From: Brachynemurus nebulosus | Taxonomy: Eukaryota > Arthropoda > Insecta > Neuroptera > Myrmeleontidae | Assembly (NCBI GenBank): GCA_035578155.1 | Contig: JAPWDM010000022.1 | Coordinates: 1,488,001-1,552,000 of the forward strand | Reading direction: 5' to 3' | Length of the DNA stretch: 64,000 bases | Shown here: positions 48,443 to 61,326 of the stretch, piece after piece | Layout of the letters: each line of letters opens with the position of its first letter | How positions within the stretch are numbered: the first letter of the stretch is position 1 | Program-made: the position numbers and the translations under genes | Notes under the pieces: generated by a model | Told to the model about the DNA's origin: nothing | The model's input: the letters and a program-made list of their open reading frames with translations, nothing else | Databases searched by the model: none

Positions 48443-48499
<57 letters not shown>
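48443..48499. repeat. (TA)n microsatellite
   Basis: About 57 bp of TA followed by a TATG-broken part. It lies on the other side of the DNA inserted into repeat B copy 2. Confidence 0.95.
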
Positions 48500-48511
<12 letters not shown>

Positions 48512-48859
48512 CAGACATTTCTTTTTCTATATATTTGTGTTCTGCGGCTACGAAAACGGATAGCGCCCCCTACTCTCGCCTCTCGCCGTTCTTATCGTAT
48601 AGACTGTATAAGTCTAATTTTTTCAGTTGATGAATTCGACTAACAAAACACCCCACATTACTATTCATTCATTCAAACATATTGTACTCTATATACCAAA
48701 ATTATGTAATATATTGTATCATATAACATAAAAACCATACCTTTGTAAATTGTACCGATGGTGCTAACAACTTAGACAGTTGATCCACCTTAATAAAGAA
48801 AAAAAAATTACCTGTTACCAAAACGTTAAAAAATCAATTTTTCAAAGAAATTCTGCGGT

Positions 48860-48935
48860 GTTACCTTGAGAAAGTTCTCAACTAACCAAATCTCTTTGAT
48901 TTTTTGATTTCGGTGGTGAGTTATGCTGTTCACCG
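48860..48935 (+). repeat. Direct repeat D, copy 2
   Basis: Same orientation as 44160-44222 (CTTGAGAAAGTTCTCAACTAACCAAATCTC...GGTGGTGAGTTATGC). It lies just outside repeat B copy 2, as copy 1 lies just outside its other edge. Confidence 0.65.
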
Positions 48936-51130
48936 AAGTGTAACTCTTTCCTGAGGTGTTTGCAAAAATTTGACTCCGCTGGTTCATTTCGGCATATCTT
49001 TCAATGAAATTTTTACAGAGTATTCCTCATATGTCATTCTGTTATGTACCTACTAACTACGCAAATAAATTTATATTAACCTTTTCGTAAAAAAAAAAAA
49101 AAATTCTTGAAAATATACTTGTTTTATAGCGAATTAACCTTACCCTTCCCTTAATGTAAGATTATACAGACAGTTATCTTATTTAAATACTATACCTAAA
49201 CTACTGGAATCAAAGCTAAGCTACTAATTTATTTAAAAGAATAGATTCTATTACGTTTTCTAACCGCCTAGTTTATGGAACCGTTTAGAAAATATTCGTA
49301 ATTAACAATGGTGTTCTGAATTTAATATGTAGATACTAAGTTTTATAATCATAGTTTTAAAGTAATTATTATTACTCTTAAATACTAATTATAGCAGTAT
49401 TCACCTTCCCTCATAAATCAGTTTGAAGAGCGTAGATATTGTCCATTATTTCCTACATATCGTGTGATAAGTGATTACAAATTATCTTCCCGTACACGGA
49501 GAGAAAAATCCTATAATTTTTGTAGAGAAAATTTCAGAAAAATTACCATGCTCCCCTATAATCCGTGCGCGATCGACGACCAAAATACAAAATATGTGCT
49601 AGCATGGTAAAATTTAATGTGGTGCTAACACAACGTTTATCACACTCTTATGCATATATATTATAGTTTAATTCTTGTTGTCGTACTCTTTCATTTGCGC
49701 ATCTGACTCGCGACCTTATGTTGGTTGCACTGTACCTGTAAAAACATGTATACAAAAATGATTGCCAACAATATATTCTAATACATATACTAAAGATAGG
49801 TAAATAACAAAAAGATGAATTAAACGATGACATCGTCCTAAGAGAGTGTAAAAGAAACTGACTACTAGCTGTGCTAGCTGCTTGTAACACAGTCTGATAA
49901 ATCAAGGTGCTTGGTGCGAACTGTCTGACAAAGTTTCTTCCACAGTCCACACCTCTGGTTCGCATGTAACTCGCTGTGTGAGGTACATTTCATTACAGCG
50001 TTCCCAACACAACCAACCTTCTTTCTGTTTTTTTTCTTTCTATTATTAGCATGTTAGCATGGTAATTTTTTTAATAAAAACAATTAAAAATTATTTTTTT
50101 GTCGGTAATGGAACTTTTTACTGTGCTGTTTTACAAATTTTACGGAGATAATATTACGAAAAGAACATTCCATCCTTTAAATTTTTTATGATTAATTATA
50201 ATCTTTATATTTTTACCTTACAGAATTGAATATGTTCGCCTTTTACACGTCGATTGTAGTGCTGAGCACAGTAATTTTTATAGGAATTTTCTCTCTGTGT
50301 AATACTTATATTTCTTAATTGGAATAATAACCTTTATCCTCTAGGTATGTATATAATATACCTAATTGATAATTAATATATTTGAATATATAATGATTCT
50401 GTAATTGTATGTACGACAGAAAATAATAGAAGTATCATTTATATTAGTAGGATTAGACAAGTGAGATTATATATATTTAATACATAGAAATTTTTACCAG
50501 TGTGAATAGATAAAAAATTGGCGTATAAAAAAGCAATACAGAAAAGTTCTATCGGGTTCGTAGTTTTTGTATTTTAAAAAACATCTCTATTGAACTCGAT
50601 ATATTTGTACAAATATATTTATACATTCGGATACGGTATCCACTCATACGGTTATATAATCTCGATTCTTAAAAGATTAAATTTAGTTCGTCAATTTCAT
50701 TGATTTTCTCTTTTTCTTAAAAGTTTCAGTATTCAGTAAGTGTTTCATTTTTCATTTCAACTGTTAATTTAATTTAAAATTTTAGTAGATTTCATTCATC
50801 TATAACGAACTCGGTCTCTGCGGGGAGAACTATATATCACTTATGTTTACGGAATTACATATACAATATGTTTTAGTAAATTGATTCAGGTATAACACAA
50901 CTTCAATTATAATACCGATTTTGGAAATAAAATGATCATAATATACATATCCGACAAAAACAGATATTAGGGAATATCTGTAAAATCTGGTGCTAAAAAT
51001 ATTATGTATTTGTATTTAAGAAAAAAAAATAAAGCTTTAAAAAAATAATTGAAATCCATTACTATTCCAAAAACAGATGTAATTATAATAACTAAGCTTA
51101 CGTACAGATGGTACTTAAAAAAATAATCTA
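48936..51130. other. AT-rich non-coding stretch
   Basis: No supported gene. A minus-strand open frame at 49648-49965 has an AG acceptor-like site before its last 29 codons (about 49735) but no recognisable domain; I leave it unannotated. Confidence 0.4.
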
Positions 51131-51131
51131 A

Positions 51132-51278
51132 AAAAAAATTAATACTAATTTCCGGAATAAAAACTTGTACTTGGCTCAATATTTTTTTTTTGCTTTGTTT
51201 ATTAATATCAAGTAAAATCTTGAGCCAAATATAACAAAAGTTTTTATTCCGGAAATTAGTATTAATTTTTTTGTATAT
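51132..51278. repeat. Inverted repeat (hairpin), arms of about 50 bp
   Basis: AATTAATACTAATTTCCGGAATAAAAACTT at about 51136 pairs with AAGTTTTTATTCCGGAAATTAGTATTAATT at about 51239. The inner parts TTGGCTCAA and TTGAGCCAA also pair. Confidence 0.85.
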
Positions 51279-51280
51279 AT

Positions 51281-52310
51281 TTTAATATCAACAACGTGTT
51301 AAAAAATGGCTCCTAGAAAAAAAAACCTTAATCAGGCTCTGATTACCTATCTATTTTTTTCTTTGTTTTTTTGAATGTAAATTTTTTGGTCAACAAAATA
51401 TTTTTACCTACTTGTTTACGGAATCTTTTGAAAATAATTATACAGTAGTGTCCATAAAAATTTTAACATAATTATTAATGAGACAATTTACGTCATATAT
51501 CAAATAGATCGATTGCGTCAAATCTCATTAAATTATTTGGAATTTAACAAACAGCTGTAATCGATTTTAGTAATTGAAACATCACTGACTTACATCAACA
51601 TTAATCAAATTTTTTAACACATTTAACACAAATTAAAACTACACATCCCCCAAAATGAAGATGGTGTTTAATAGTTAACTGAGTTTTTCTAATGACGAGA
51701 CTGGTGAAATGAAAGTATCTTTTACACTATAAAATTTAGTTTAAGTTAAAAAAATAAAATAAATAAAAAAACATACTTTATTCTAGCATCTTGTAAAAGC
51801 TGAATAAAATCTTAAGTATTTACGAATTATGACACAACAATTAAATTTAAAAGATTTCTAAAATATACAATCGGTTATTATTCACCCGCATACACATACT
51901 TTTAATTTTAATAGTTTGATTTAAAGAAATTATTAATCGCTAAGTTATTTTGGACGCAGTTCTTTTACATATTTAATTCATGCAACACTAGTACAACACC
52001 AGACACATTTATTAATTCACATATACAGAAATGTCGGAGTCTAAACCAGTACCTCTATTGTTAAAAAAAAATCGTTCTTTTCGAAGTGCAAAATGTACTT
52101 TTTTATTATTAATACATAATACCAATCATATCCATACAACTATAAATACATATAAAATAAATAGGTTACTGGTGTTTCCAGAACACATAAATATATCCAG
52201 TTGACAATGACACATCATAAAATATTATGTTTATGTTTCTTAAAAAATAAAGAATGGTCCAAGAGCCCGCCGTATGCAAAACCTATGTATAAAATACATG
52301 AAGGATTTTT
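51281..52310. other. AT-rich non-coding stretch
   Basis: Nothing supported. Confidence 0.45.
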
Positions 52311-52315
52311 TGTAA

Positions 52316-52750
52316 CTAGTACTACTCCAGACCTAAGGAAAGCCTTCTTTAGAATTGCAAAATTTTGCCCGCATGCCATCACTTTCGGTTATGGTTTTGT
52401 TACGCCAGCAAATACATTGATGATATTTACACCAACATGAAGGTTTCGAGGTGTAAAATAAATATATCTTGCGCTTCCAGATCTTAATAATTCGTAACAC
52501 TGCGGCTGCCTTCATTGAAAGTTTTTTCTTCAGTGAAAGCAGCCTCAGTGTTGCGAATTACAAAGGCCTGACAGCCCTCAATATTTTTATTTTGCACCTA
52601 GAAACCTTCATTTTGGTGTAAATATTATCAACGTATTTAATGACATAACAAAACCATAACCGGAAGTGACGTTATATTTTTATCATACGGGCAAAATTTT
52701 GTAAGTCTAAAGAAAGCTCCCTTTAGGTCTGGGGTAATACTAACTACTTA
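52316..52750. mobile_element. Foldback MITE of about 435 bp
   Basis: Arms of about 210 bp around a centre near 52527: AGTACTACTCCAGACCTAAGG against CCTTTAGGTCTGGGGTAATACT, TTACACCAACATGAAGGTTTC against GAAACCTTCATTTTGGTGTAA, and GGCTGCCTTCATTGAAAG against CTTCAGTGAAAGCAGCC. Arms are moderately diverged, so it is not young. Confidence 0.8.
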
Positions 52751-52869
52751 AAAAAAAAGATTGTATCCCAAAGTGTGTCTGTAGTTGTTTATTTAAAAAA
52801 AAAAATGTTTTAACTCACTGGGAACGAAACACGAATGCTAGTACACTTGAAACTTCTGTACACTTGAAC

Positions 52870-53510
52870 CTGCTTTTATACGGTCTTTTTTTGTGCGGTT
52901 TTTTCTTGTGCGATATTTTTATGCGGTTTGTAAAAAATGGCCATTAAAACGCATAATATGAATCAAAATCAAGAGATAGTAAGAAACCTAAACATTTACT
53001 ATAATAACTTTCTTTGATAAAAGTACCTTTTAACGGCTTCTAAACATTTAATCAATACATTGCATAAGAACATACGTTATTGCATCATTTAATTTTTTTA
53101 CAGATGTATGTTTCAAAATTATCATAATATTATAAAAATGAAATAAAATGTTCTTACGTGTAAATTAAGGCTTAATCTTGTTTAAAAAAGCAACATCTAT
53201 TAAAATTTTGAGGTTTTGAGCGTTTTGAGTTGTGTATTTTCGATGAAACTTTTTTTATGCGAGGGATCGGGACCGTATAAAAAAAATTTCATCGAAAATA
53301 CATAACTCAAAACGCTCGAATCTCACAATTTTAATAGATGTTACTTTGAAACTTTTTTTTATGTGGTCCCGATCCACGGCATAAAAAAGTTTTTTTTTTT
53401 TACAATCTGAACCGAACTAGTCTTTTTATAGCTATTTATGACATTTTTGAATATATTTTTTGTGAGTTTTTATGCGGTCCTTATCCATCATACAAAAAAA
53501 GGGTTAGCTG
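52870..53510. repeat. Palindromic block with hairpin of about 65-bp arms
   Basis: ACATCTATTAAAATTTTGAGG...GAGCGTTTTGAGTT...TATTTTCGATGAAA (53192-53260) pairs with TTTCATCGAAAATACATAACTCAAAACGCTC...CACAATTTTAATAGATGT (53280-53345). TTTATGCGGT/TTTATACGGT phrases flank it on both sides (about 52872, 52920 and 53468). A small foldback element is likely. Confidence 0.65.
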
Positions 53511-56398
53511 TATTCTGTACAAAAGATATTTATTAATTATTAGTATTACATCGTTTAAAAAAAGACTTAGCTTAGTTTTGTATTATATTTATGTATTTAT
53601 CAATTTGAATGAATCAATACATAAGGTAAATGACCCAAAGTCAGACAGTGTCCTAAAATCAGACGTTTACATTATTTTACAGAATTAAAAAAAAATTCTG
53701 CTTTTAAAACGTTCGATTTGTATATCAGAGATATCTATGAACATTAGCTAATACTACCTTTTGTGTATTTCGATTTATTTTTAACAAATATTCTACTAAA
53801 ATTAATGATCAATTAGTTATTTTGCGAAATATACAAAATAGTATTGATTTTTATATTAGCAAAACTTGAAAAAGTACATTATTAACTAATATGTGCGTGT
53901 AATAAATAAAGCAATTTTTCAGTAAATTATACTTAAATGCATCTGTATCAATTTTTTTTCCTTTTGCTTTAAGCTAAAACGTTTATAGTCAAAATTATGG
54001 ACAACTGTTGAATTTAATAACACGAAAATAAGTTCAAAAAGGTATTGAATTTAGAGCTAAGTTCTTATGGTAGATGTCGAAATTATGTGCCATCTCAGTA
54101 GTACAAAAATTCTTTATTTTGTGTTTTGTCTTTCTAATTAAGTGATAATTGATCTAAAGTATAAATTTTGGTTTGGCTGTTGACAAAAGACTTTGAGCCT
54201 TTTAAAATTTTGAGAATTTTAAGTAATTCTAGGAGAAAATGTTTAGTTCTTCCTTAAAGTGTCGGAATTTGGGACATTTGCCTTGCTGTATATTTGCTTA
54301 CATACACACATATATACAGTTTTTATTTATAATGGATATGCGTACATATAAATCAGACTATTATGTATGTTTATATGGTATCTCTTATTAAATGTATTTA
54401 CATATGTTGTATTTTATTATTATTGGTACTCTTATTTTGTTGTGCGTCCCAGAGACATAAATTATTATTTAAATGTGTTTTGTTTCAGCTTGTTGTTATA
54501 ATAGAACAAATTTGGTAAAAGAATTTTTCAATAATGATAATTAATGCCGAAGTTTGGAATTCTCTGTTACAGTTTTCCGCTAAAGTTACTCAGTTATGAA
54601 TAAAAATTCACTTTTTAATCTGTGTTATGTACCAACAATTAACAACAACATTTTATAACAGTTAAAGGATAGTTTTTATTTTGGTTTGTTTGAAAATTCA
54701 AGTGTAATTTTTAATGTAATTTGTAGTTAAATTAATACTTGTAATTAAAGTAATGCAACTAAATATTTGTAATTAAAAAAATGCAACAATGATTTATACT
54801 AACACCAGAGTTACGGTTCTTGCAATATTCATAATGTCCTGTGAAATAAAAGCCTACAAAAATATTTCAGACATATTTTAACCAAAATTTATGAAAAATT
54901 ATGTTCGCTTTTTTTGTACTATGCAGTACATATCAATTCAAAGTCAGCAGATGTTGCATATTGTGGTAAAATAAAAAAAAAATTATTTTTATTTTTAAAA
55001 AAAATATTTATTATACAGCGTGCGAATAATTTTAGTTTGATCAGAGGCGTATTTAGAGAAATTTATATTAAACGATGAGCTGGCTGGGATTTGGCAATTT
55101 TACACCGAAATAAATCATCTCTCAAAAGGATGAAAGTTATTTATTTTACACCCTGTATATGACTAGAATAGTGTAATTAAGTATTAACAATCGCCATTAG
55201 ACGTATTTGATGTCAGCAATGCCGAAACAAACAATTTTTACATTATAATAAAATAGTTAAGTAATATGTTCGATAATAACACTAGATTAAAAAGTATGGC
55301 TACAAGACCAATACCAAGACTCAAGTGAGCAAGACTAAGACAAAAGCACGAATAAAGCAAGACTAACTAAATTATTTAAATAATTTGAAAGTATAATATT
55401 AATACTGAAACTTTTTAATAAGTAGGTATATTAAAAATTTTTTTCTTTAAAAATTCGAAGTTAATTAAATATTTGCAATCAAAATAGTGTAATGCTGTCA
55501 TAAATCGGTATAATGCTTTCAACTATCTTCCAAATTTTTTGGTCGAATAGTAAGTGAAATATCGGCGTTTAATAGATTTTACCACTTTAATAATAATAAT
55601 AGATTTTACCACGTTTATAGAAACTCATGCGGGATGAACTGAAGTTTTGAAAATTTTATCGAAATTAGTCGAATAGTTCCGAAGTTGCACGTTGCAAGGT
55701 TTTATGAATACTCAGGTGGACAGAGAGGCAGATACAGAACAAAAAATTTTCTAGGAACCGTAAAGAATGAATATTCTGATTTTGGAATGAAAAAATTCGC
55801 TAATAAGAAAATGCAGGAAAGTGCAAGATTTCTTACCAATACCAATACCAAGCCCAAGACGGCATTTTGCAGGAACGAAACCAAGACTCAAACTGCTCTA
55901 GCAAGACCAAAATTCTTAATGCAAGCACTAGACTTGGCCTTGCATTTGCTTATTACTAGTGCAGATACAGGAGATTGAATTTCAGCAGTAATTAGGCGGC
56001 CTAAGTGGTGAAAGATATGTAGATACAGAGCAAAAATAAATGAAATGCACATTATGTATGTTGCGTACTTAAATAACCTTTAGGTTCATCTATGTTTTAG
56101 GTAAATTTTACGCATTACAAAACAAAATTTCTTGATGTTTAGAAACTTTTTTTTTCTGAATACAAATTGGTTTCACTTATTTTAAAAATATTTTTTTCTT
56201 AACCACAATTTTCTTATATACTTAACCTAACGATAATTCTTCTAGACTAGTGGCTACGTACGTATTCTGAACGTGGTATGAAACTGATATTTCCTTGTCA
56301 ATTAAATGTTAGCATAAAATAGAAGGAGGAATGTTTCGCGTCAAGGAGCTGAACACATTACACATACGTAATAGGTATATATTTTAGGCTTAGACAAT
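53511..56398. other. AT-rich non-coding stretch
   Basis: No gene supported. CCAATACCAAGACTCAAG-type phrases occur near 55305 and 55845 and mark a weak dispersed repeat; the frame at 55685-55978 runs through it. Confidence 0.45.
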
Positions 56399-56818
56399 GA
56401 AAACGCTCATTGAGCGAAAAAATCGAAAGTCAGAATGAACACAAACTTAGTGGTATTTAAATGGAACGTGTCATTTGACAAAGAACAATGTGCCAAATGC
56501 GTTATGGTTTTCCTTAGTGACCACGTCAGGTGGTGCTGAAGATTACAAAAACTGGGAAAAATGGTTCATAGAAACCATCTAAAATAGAAAATGGTTTCCA
56601 AAAACGCATTTGTATTACAAAATAGAAAATAGTCTTGCTGAACATATTTGAAATATAAAATGGAAAATACCTATTTAAAATTGATTATAAAATGCAAAAT
56701 GCTTTTGTTTTACTTTTCTTATAATTCTATAAATTTTTTATCGGTATTTAATGTAAAATCCCCTATACCGGAACGCAATCATATGTCTGAACAGTTTTGA
56801 CCTTTATATATTAATGAA

Positions 56819-56991
56819 GTTAATTAAAATTGACATAGTGTTTGAAAAATTACCAAACTGGATCGGCTGGGACTCGAACCCGGATCTCTTGGTTACCAGC
56901 CAAGCGTTGGCTGGTAACCAAGAGATCCGGGTTCGAGTCCCAGCCGATCCAGTTTGGTAATTTTTCAAACACTATGTCAATTTTAATTAAC
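56819..56991. repeat. Perfect 85-bp-arm palindrome containing a tRNA-Thr-like 3' half
   Basis: 56819-56903 is the exact reverse complement of 56907-56991, with a 3-base spacer GCG. Each arm, read outward, has an anticodon-arm-like stretch TTGG-CTGGTAA-CCAA (7-base loop, U at 33, anticodon GGU, as in threonine tRNA), then a variable region, a B-box GGTTCGAGTCC in a T-arm, and the acceptor-like CCGATCCA. No D-arm or 5' half is present, so this is not a functional tRNA gene. Confidence 0.9.
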
Positions 56992-57269
56992 ATAATGAAT
57001 TGGCCATTTGCCAAAGTACATCGAGTGTTCAAGTATCAGCCAAAGCTGGTCATTGAGTGAACATATGAATATTGGTGTATGTTTAAATACGGATAAAAAT
57101 CCGCCATACACTAATAATGTTTCACAGGCACTCGATAACATTTGAAATTAAAATTAATGAAGTTATTTCTGTAAGAAACCTCTGATAACAAAAATTATTA
57201 TTATTAGACTGGTTATTTTTCCAATTTAAATTCACCTCGCATTTAATGTTTCCATACTTAGTCAAAGAA

Positions 57270-57369
<100 letters not shown>

Positions 57370-57699
57370 ATATTAAACAGTTTTTGCTGGATTTGTCTTT
57401 TTGCTTTCGATCAATGCTTGTTAATAGAAACACATGCCTTATAAATTTCAACATTTTCCAGTCAATTTTTCAAGTTAGCACAATAAAAATATACAAAAAA
57501 ATTTTATTAATCCAATTAATAGATTAGAACAGGTAAATCACCTTTTTATTTTGTTTCAGTATTTTTTACAGACTTGTTTTAGTACTCGTTACAATTATTC
57601 ACCATGTTTTTAATGTATTATAAATATTTAGATATCCATATTGCATTTACTTTTGATTTTGATAGACTTGAGCGTTACTTTATGGTATTCCATTTTAAA

Positions 57700-57778
57700 A
57701 TTAAAAGACAATTTTTACTTGGCTAATACCACTTTGTAATAAAGCGGTATTAGCCAAGTAAAAATTGTCTTTTAATTT
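57700..57778. repeat. Near-perfect palindrome, arms of about 35 bp
   Basis: TTAAAAGACAATTTTTACTTGGCTAATACC pairs with GGTATTAGCCAAGTAAAAATTGTCTTTTAA around a short centre (ACTTTGTAATAAAGC). Confidence 0.9.
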
Positions 57779-59202
57779 ACTTTTGCTTCTAAAACACTTA
57801 GTTCATGCCGAAACATATAATCATTGATAAATCAAATATATTGATTTAAAACTTCAAATTTTTATTATGAAACGAAAATAGTAGCCATCTTAAGTTTAGA
57901 GTGATTTCTAAGTGAACTACTTAAAAATTCACTATGGTTTATGGTTCAGTTAGAAAATACACGATGTTTTTTAAAAGATCACTAGATGGCAAAAGCCCTT
58001 ATTTCATTTTATTATGTAGAATAAGTATTGTACTTATGCTTGACTCAAATCATTATACATATTTATTTACGTCAAAAGATGTCACTGTGTATTTCAACAT
58101 TTTAAGAATTTATTTCTTAATTAAATACCCGTTCGGCGAAGGAGGGTCTGTCTCACGTTTCCCTAATGGTGTTAATATTTTCTGTCCGTTTTTTTTTTTT
58201 TATAGATGTCAACATATGGTAAAAGAAAAACATTAATAAATAAAAATTTTTGGGTTATACTTTTTTAAAAACATATTCATTGGATTAAAAAAAACTTTCT
58301 TTCATGCTTATTAAGAAAGATGGATGTTTAATTTATTTGTCAATTTTTATAAGCCAATTTAATTATACACCTAAAAATGGTGTTCCGGTATAGGGGCTTT
58401 TACGTTATATTAATAAAAAAAGAGTCGAAAAAGTCAAAGGTGCTGAAATTAAATAAGGTCAGCCTTTCAAAAAAATTTATAAAGTTTGCATTATATAAAG
58501 ACGAAATTTAACTCTTGAAATATTGTTAGTCGAAAATTTTGTAAAATTTAATTCAGCCTTGACATAAGCAAACCTTGACTATGCTACGACTGCGACTTCT
58601 AAATTATAAAAATCATCTATTTGAAAATACCAAAACATGTTTTATCGACGTGTCTTAAAAATAATAGCACACAATTTGAATCAAAAAGTTTGACTTGAAA
58701 GAACTGCTCTAGTAGCAAATTTAACTCAAGTGACATTACAACTTGAGTTATGAAAAATTTGAGTCAATTGAATCAATCTGCATTTAACTTAAAATTAATT
58801 AGACTGTGTTCAATTCGAATTTTATGATTAATATAAGTCATAAATGACATACATTAACAGATAAATTTGAGTATACATGCATTTTCATTTTAAAAACAGA
58901 ATGGAAAATGGTTTGACCGAACTTATTTAAAATAGAAAATGCAAAATGCCACTTTGTATTATAAGTAAATATTTAAAATGAAACCATTTTAAATAGTTCC
59001 CAGCCCTGACGAAAACCATGATGCGAATTTCAGATTGTGATTTTTTTGAGTTGGTCACAACACGTGTGGCTGTTTTTAGAAGTACTACAACGCGTACTTC
59101 AGGTTATGGATGATAATAGTGAGAAATTACAACGCTTTGTAGCTGATTTTTTCGTTCAATGAGCGTTTTAGTTCTTTGGACATTACATTTATTATATACA
59201 TT

Positions 59203-59224
59203 ACTCTAGCTTGCTAGAGTAACG
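59203..59224. repeat. Short palindrome TTACTCTAGC-TT-GCTAGAGTAA
   Basis: A 22-base inverted repeat with a 2-base centre, about 30 bp outside the right end of the candidate long-TIR element. Confidence 0.7.
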
Positions 59225-59714
59225 TAGCACGGGGTGTAAATCAGTATAATCAAACCTACATTTTGAATGTTGTCTGTTTCACTATAAATGTACATGTATG
59301 TATCTATACACATATTATATATTCGTAAGTTGTAAGAGGATACCCATATAGATATAAAATATACAGCAAAATAAACCAGTTTACCTGTGTTGCAGATTGT
59401 TATAAAGGTAGCGTAACTAGCATTCTTAACAAGTGGGGCACAACTACAAAAAAACATCCAAAATTTATAAATCTAGAAAATAAAATTGACGTAGGGACTG
59501 GTCCGACATTAATATAAAATCACTTCACTATGTGGGATGTTCTACCGTGCCTGTTAGGCCAGTCCCGTATATATTCTCCCTTTTTTGGAAATATGAAACT
59601 CGGTATTCTTCATTTTGTAAAATTATTTGTAGCTCGATTTCGACTCTTTTTCCTCTGAAAATATTATATGCAGCAGTATGTACAACTAAATAAATTTTTA
59701 GCAGCTCCACAGTC

Positions 59715-59850
59715 ATTGACGTCGTAAGACGCTAAGTGAAACATTTCTAACTCACACACGACGTTGTAAGACGTCAGCAATTCTATATAAAATGTATTAG
59801 CTATTCAAAAAAGTGTACCAGTTGTGCCTTTTGTCATTATAGTTTATAAC
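59715..59850 (-). repeat. Dispersed repeat C, copy 3 (inverted)
   Basis: Read in reverse complement, it matches the TTTTGA-TAGCTAATACA...ACGTCGTGTGTGAGTTA series at 30180-30310 and 41668-41780. Confidence 0.5.
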
Positions 59851-61324
59851 TGTCAAGGTGTTAATTAAATCGTTAAGGTGAGCAGTTATCTTTGTTTTCA
59901 TGCAGTTGCTCAAATACCTATAAAATAACTTAAATAATGGATTACGTCACCTAAGTTCGTTATGTGATCGTTTCATGTATACTAAAGAAATTACCTAAGA
60001 AATAAAACAGCAGTTTGTATTATTCCAATCCCTACGATGCTAAATTTTTCATCCGTGATATGAAATTTTAATGATTTTAGTAAAGAAAAATAAGCAAAAG
60101 TGGTCTTCCAATAGCTGCATAGAATCTACAGTTATCTATCAATTTTCATTCGGTAAAACATTAGCAGTATGTAAATAATTTGATATACCTAACATTGAAT
60201 TTTATTTAACCCCAATTCAGAAAATACTATTATACCTAACGACAAATCGATAACTACTTTTCTCTTATTAGAGTGACATTATCGTATGTAAATTTTTCTC
60301 GTCTCTTTTCTTTCTAAAAAAACATTTTCTAGAACGATCCCCTGCGATTCTATTACGCCAATGAATGCTTGATTTGGAAATTTATAAATAACCAATGTGA
60401 AACTATTTTATTCTTAAAGTAAGTTCGTCTCAATTGTAATTGTATTCATCCAATGATTATAATATATATGGGACCGATTCTGATACACTACACAAGCGCA
60501 TCTTGATTACATTTGTACAGATATCAACATTAAAACTTAAAGCGGTATTAATGATAAGTAGGAAAGTTCTAATGCAAACATTTTTACTCGCAATTCTTTT
60601 ATATCTCATAAAATTCTAGTTTTGAAAATGCCTATTTCATGAGCTACTCAGCGTCAGACGACACTGGATAGAGGTAAAATCCATCGGTCGTGACCAAGAG
60701 ATGAATTTTTTCACTTTTTGGTTTTTATTGTTTCCTATCGTCTCATTGTCCAGTATTGGTATAATTATATAGAACGGGAATGTTCCATATAAATTGGAAC
60801 ACCTTATTATTTAGCTATTATGTAAAAAAAAATAGCAAACAAAAAGAAAACAAAATAAACAATAAAGGATATTTTTAAAGAATTTATCACTCTTGACGCT
60901 TGCTGACACTGATGCGCTCCTTATTTGTTTGCCTCATTTACCGCTCTACAAGCAGCGACAGCTATGGGATTGAGTACAGTTTGGAGATATTTTGATGAAG
61001 TCAAGTTTTAAAATGCCGTAGTGTAATATTCGTGTAAAAATACACCCTCGAAAAGGACAAAAAATTTTCTGAGCAATTAGTACTTTTTTAAAAATCCACA
61101 TTCGCATTCGTACCTGCAGATATTGCTTTTAAAAATTCTGAATCCGTATTCGTATCTGTAGATGTCTTTAAATATATCACATACGCGCGGTACCTAATTC
61201 TGGTCTACACATCATGTTGGAAATATTTTTAACATACTGGTCACCGACAAAAACGTATTCAAAGTTATCAAATGCATGTGGACTGGTCATCGGTCAAATG
61301 TTAGTTAGATATATAAAATGAATA
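59851..61324. other. AT-rich non-coding stretch
   Basis: Nothing supported on either strand. Confidence 0.45.
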
Positions 61325-61326
61325 TA

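Larger units (their letters stand above)
45000..48645 (-). mobile_element. Dispersed repeat B, copy 2, reverse orientation, with inserted DNA
   Basis: 45000-46175 is the reverse complement of 8870-10345 (GCGCCGTGAGCAGCGGGGC at the edge, CCCTACACATATTAAAAGGTAGCGGG at the other). 48520-48645 is the reverse complement of 7392-7490 plus 8721-8748. The two parts are separated by two (TA)n tracts and about 2.1 kb containing a foldback MITE. It lacks the hAT insertion found in copy 1. Confidence 0.75.

Noticed and set aside
49648..49965. 105-codon minus-strand frame with an acceptor-like site
   Set aside because: No domain, odd composition in the middle, and no matching donor exon found; too weak to call.
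56860..56955. Functional tRNA gene
   Set aside because: Only the 3' half is present on each strand, with no D-arm or A box.
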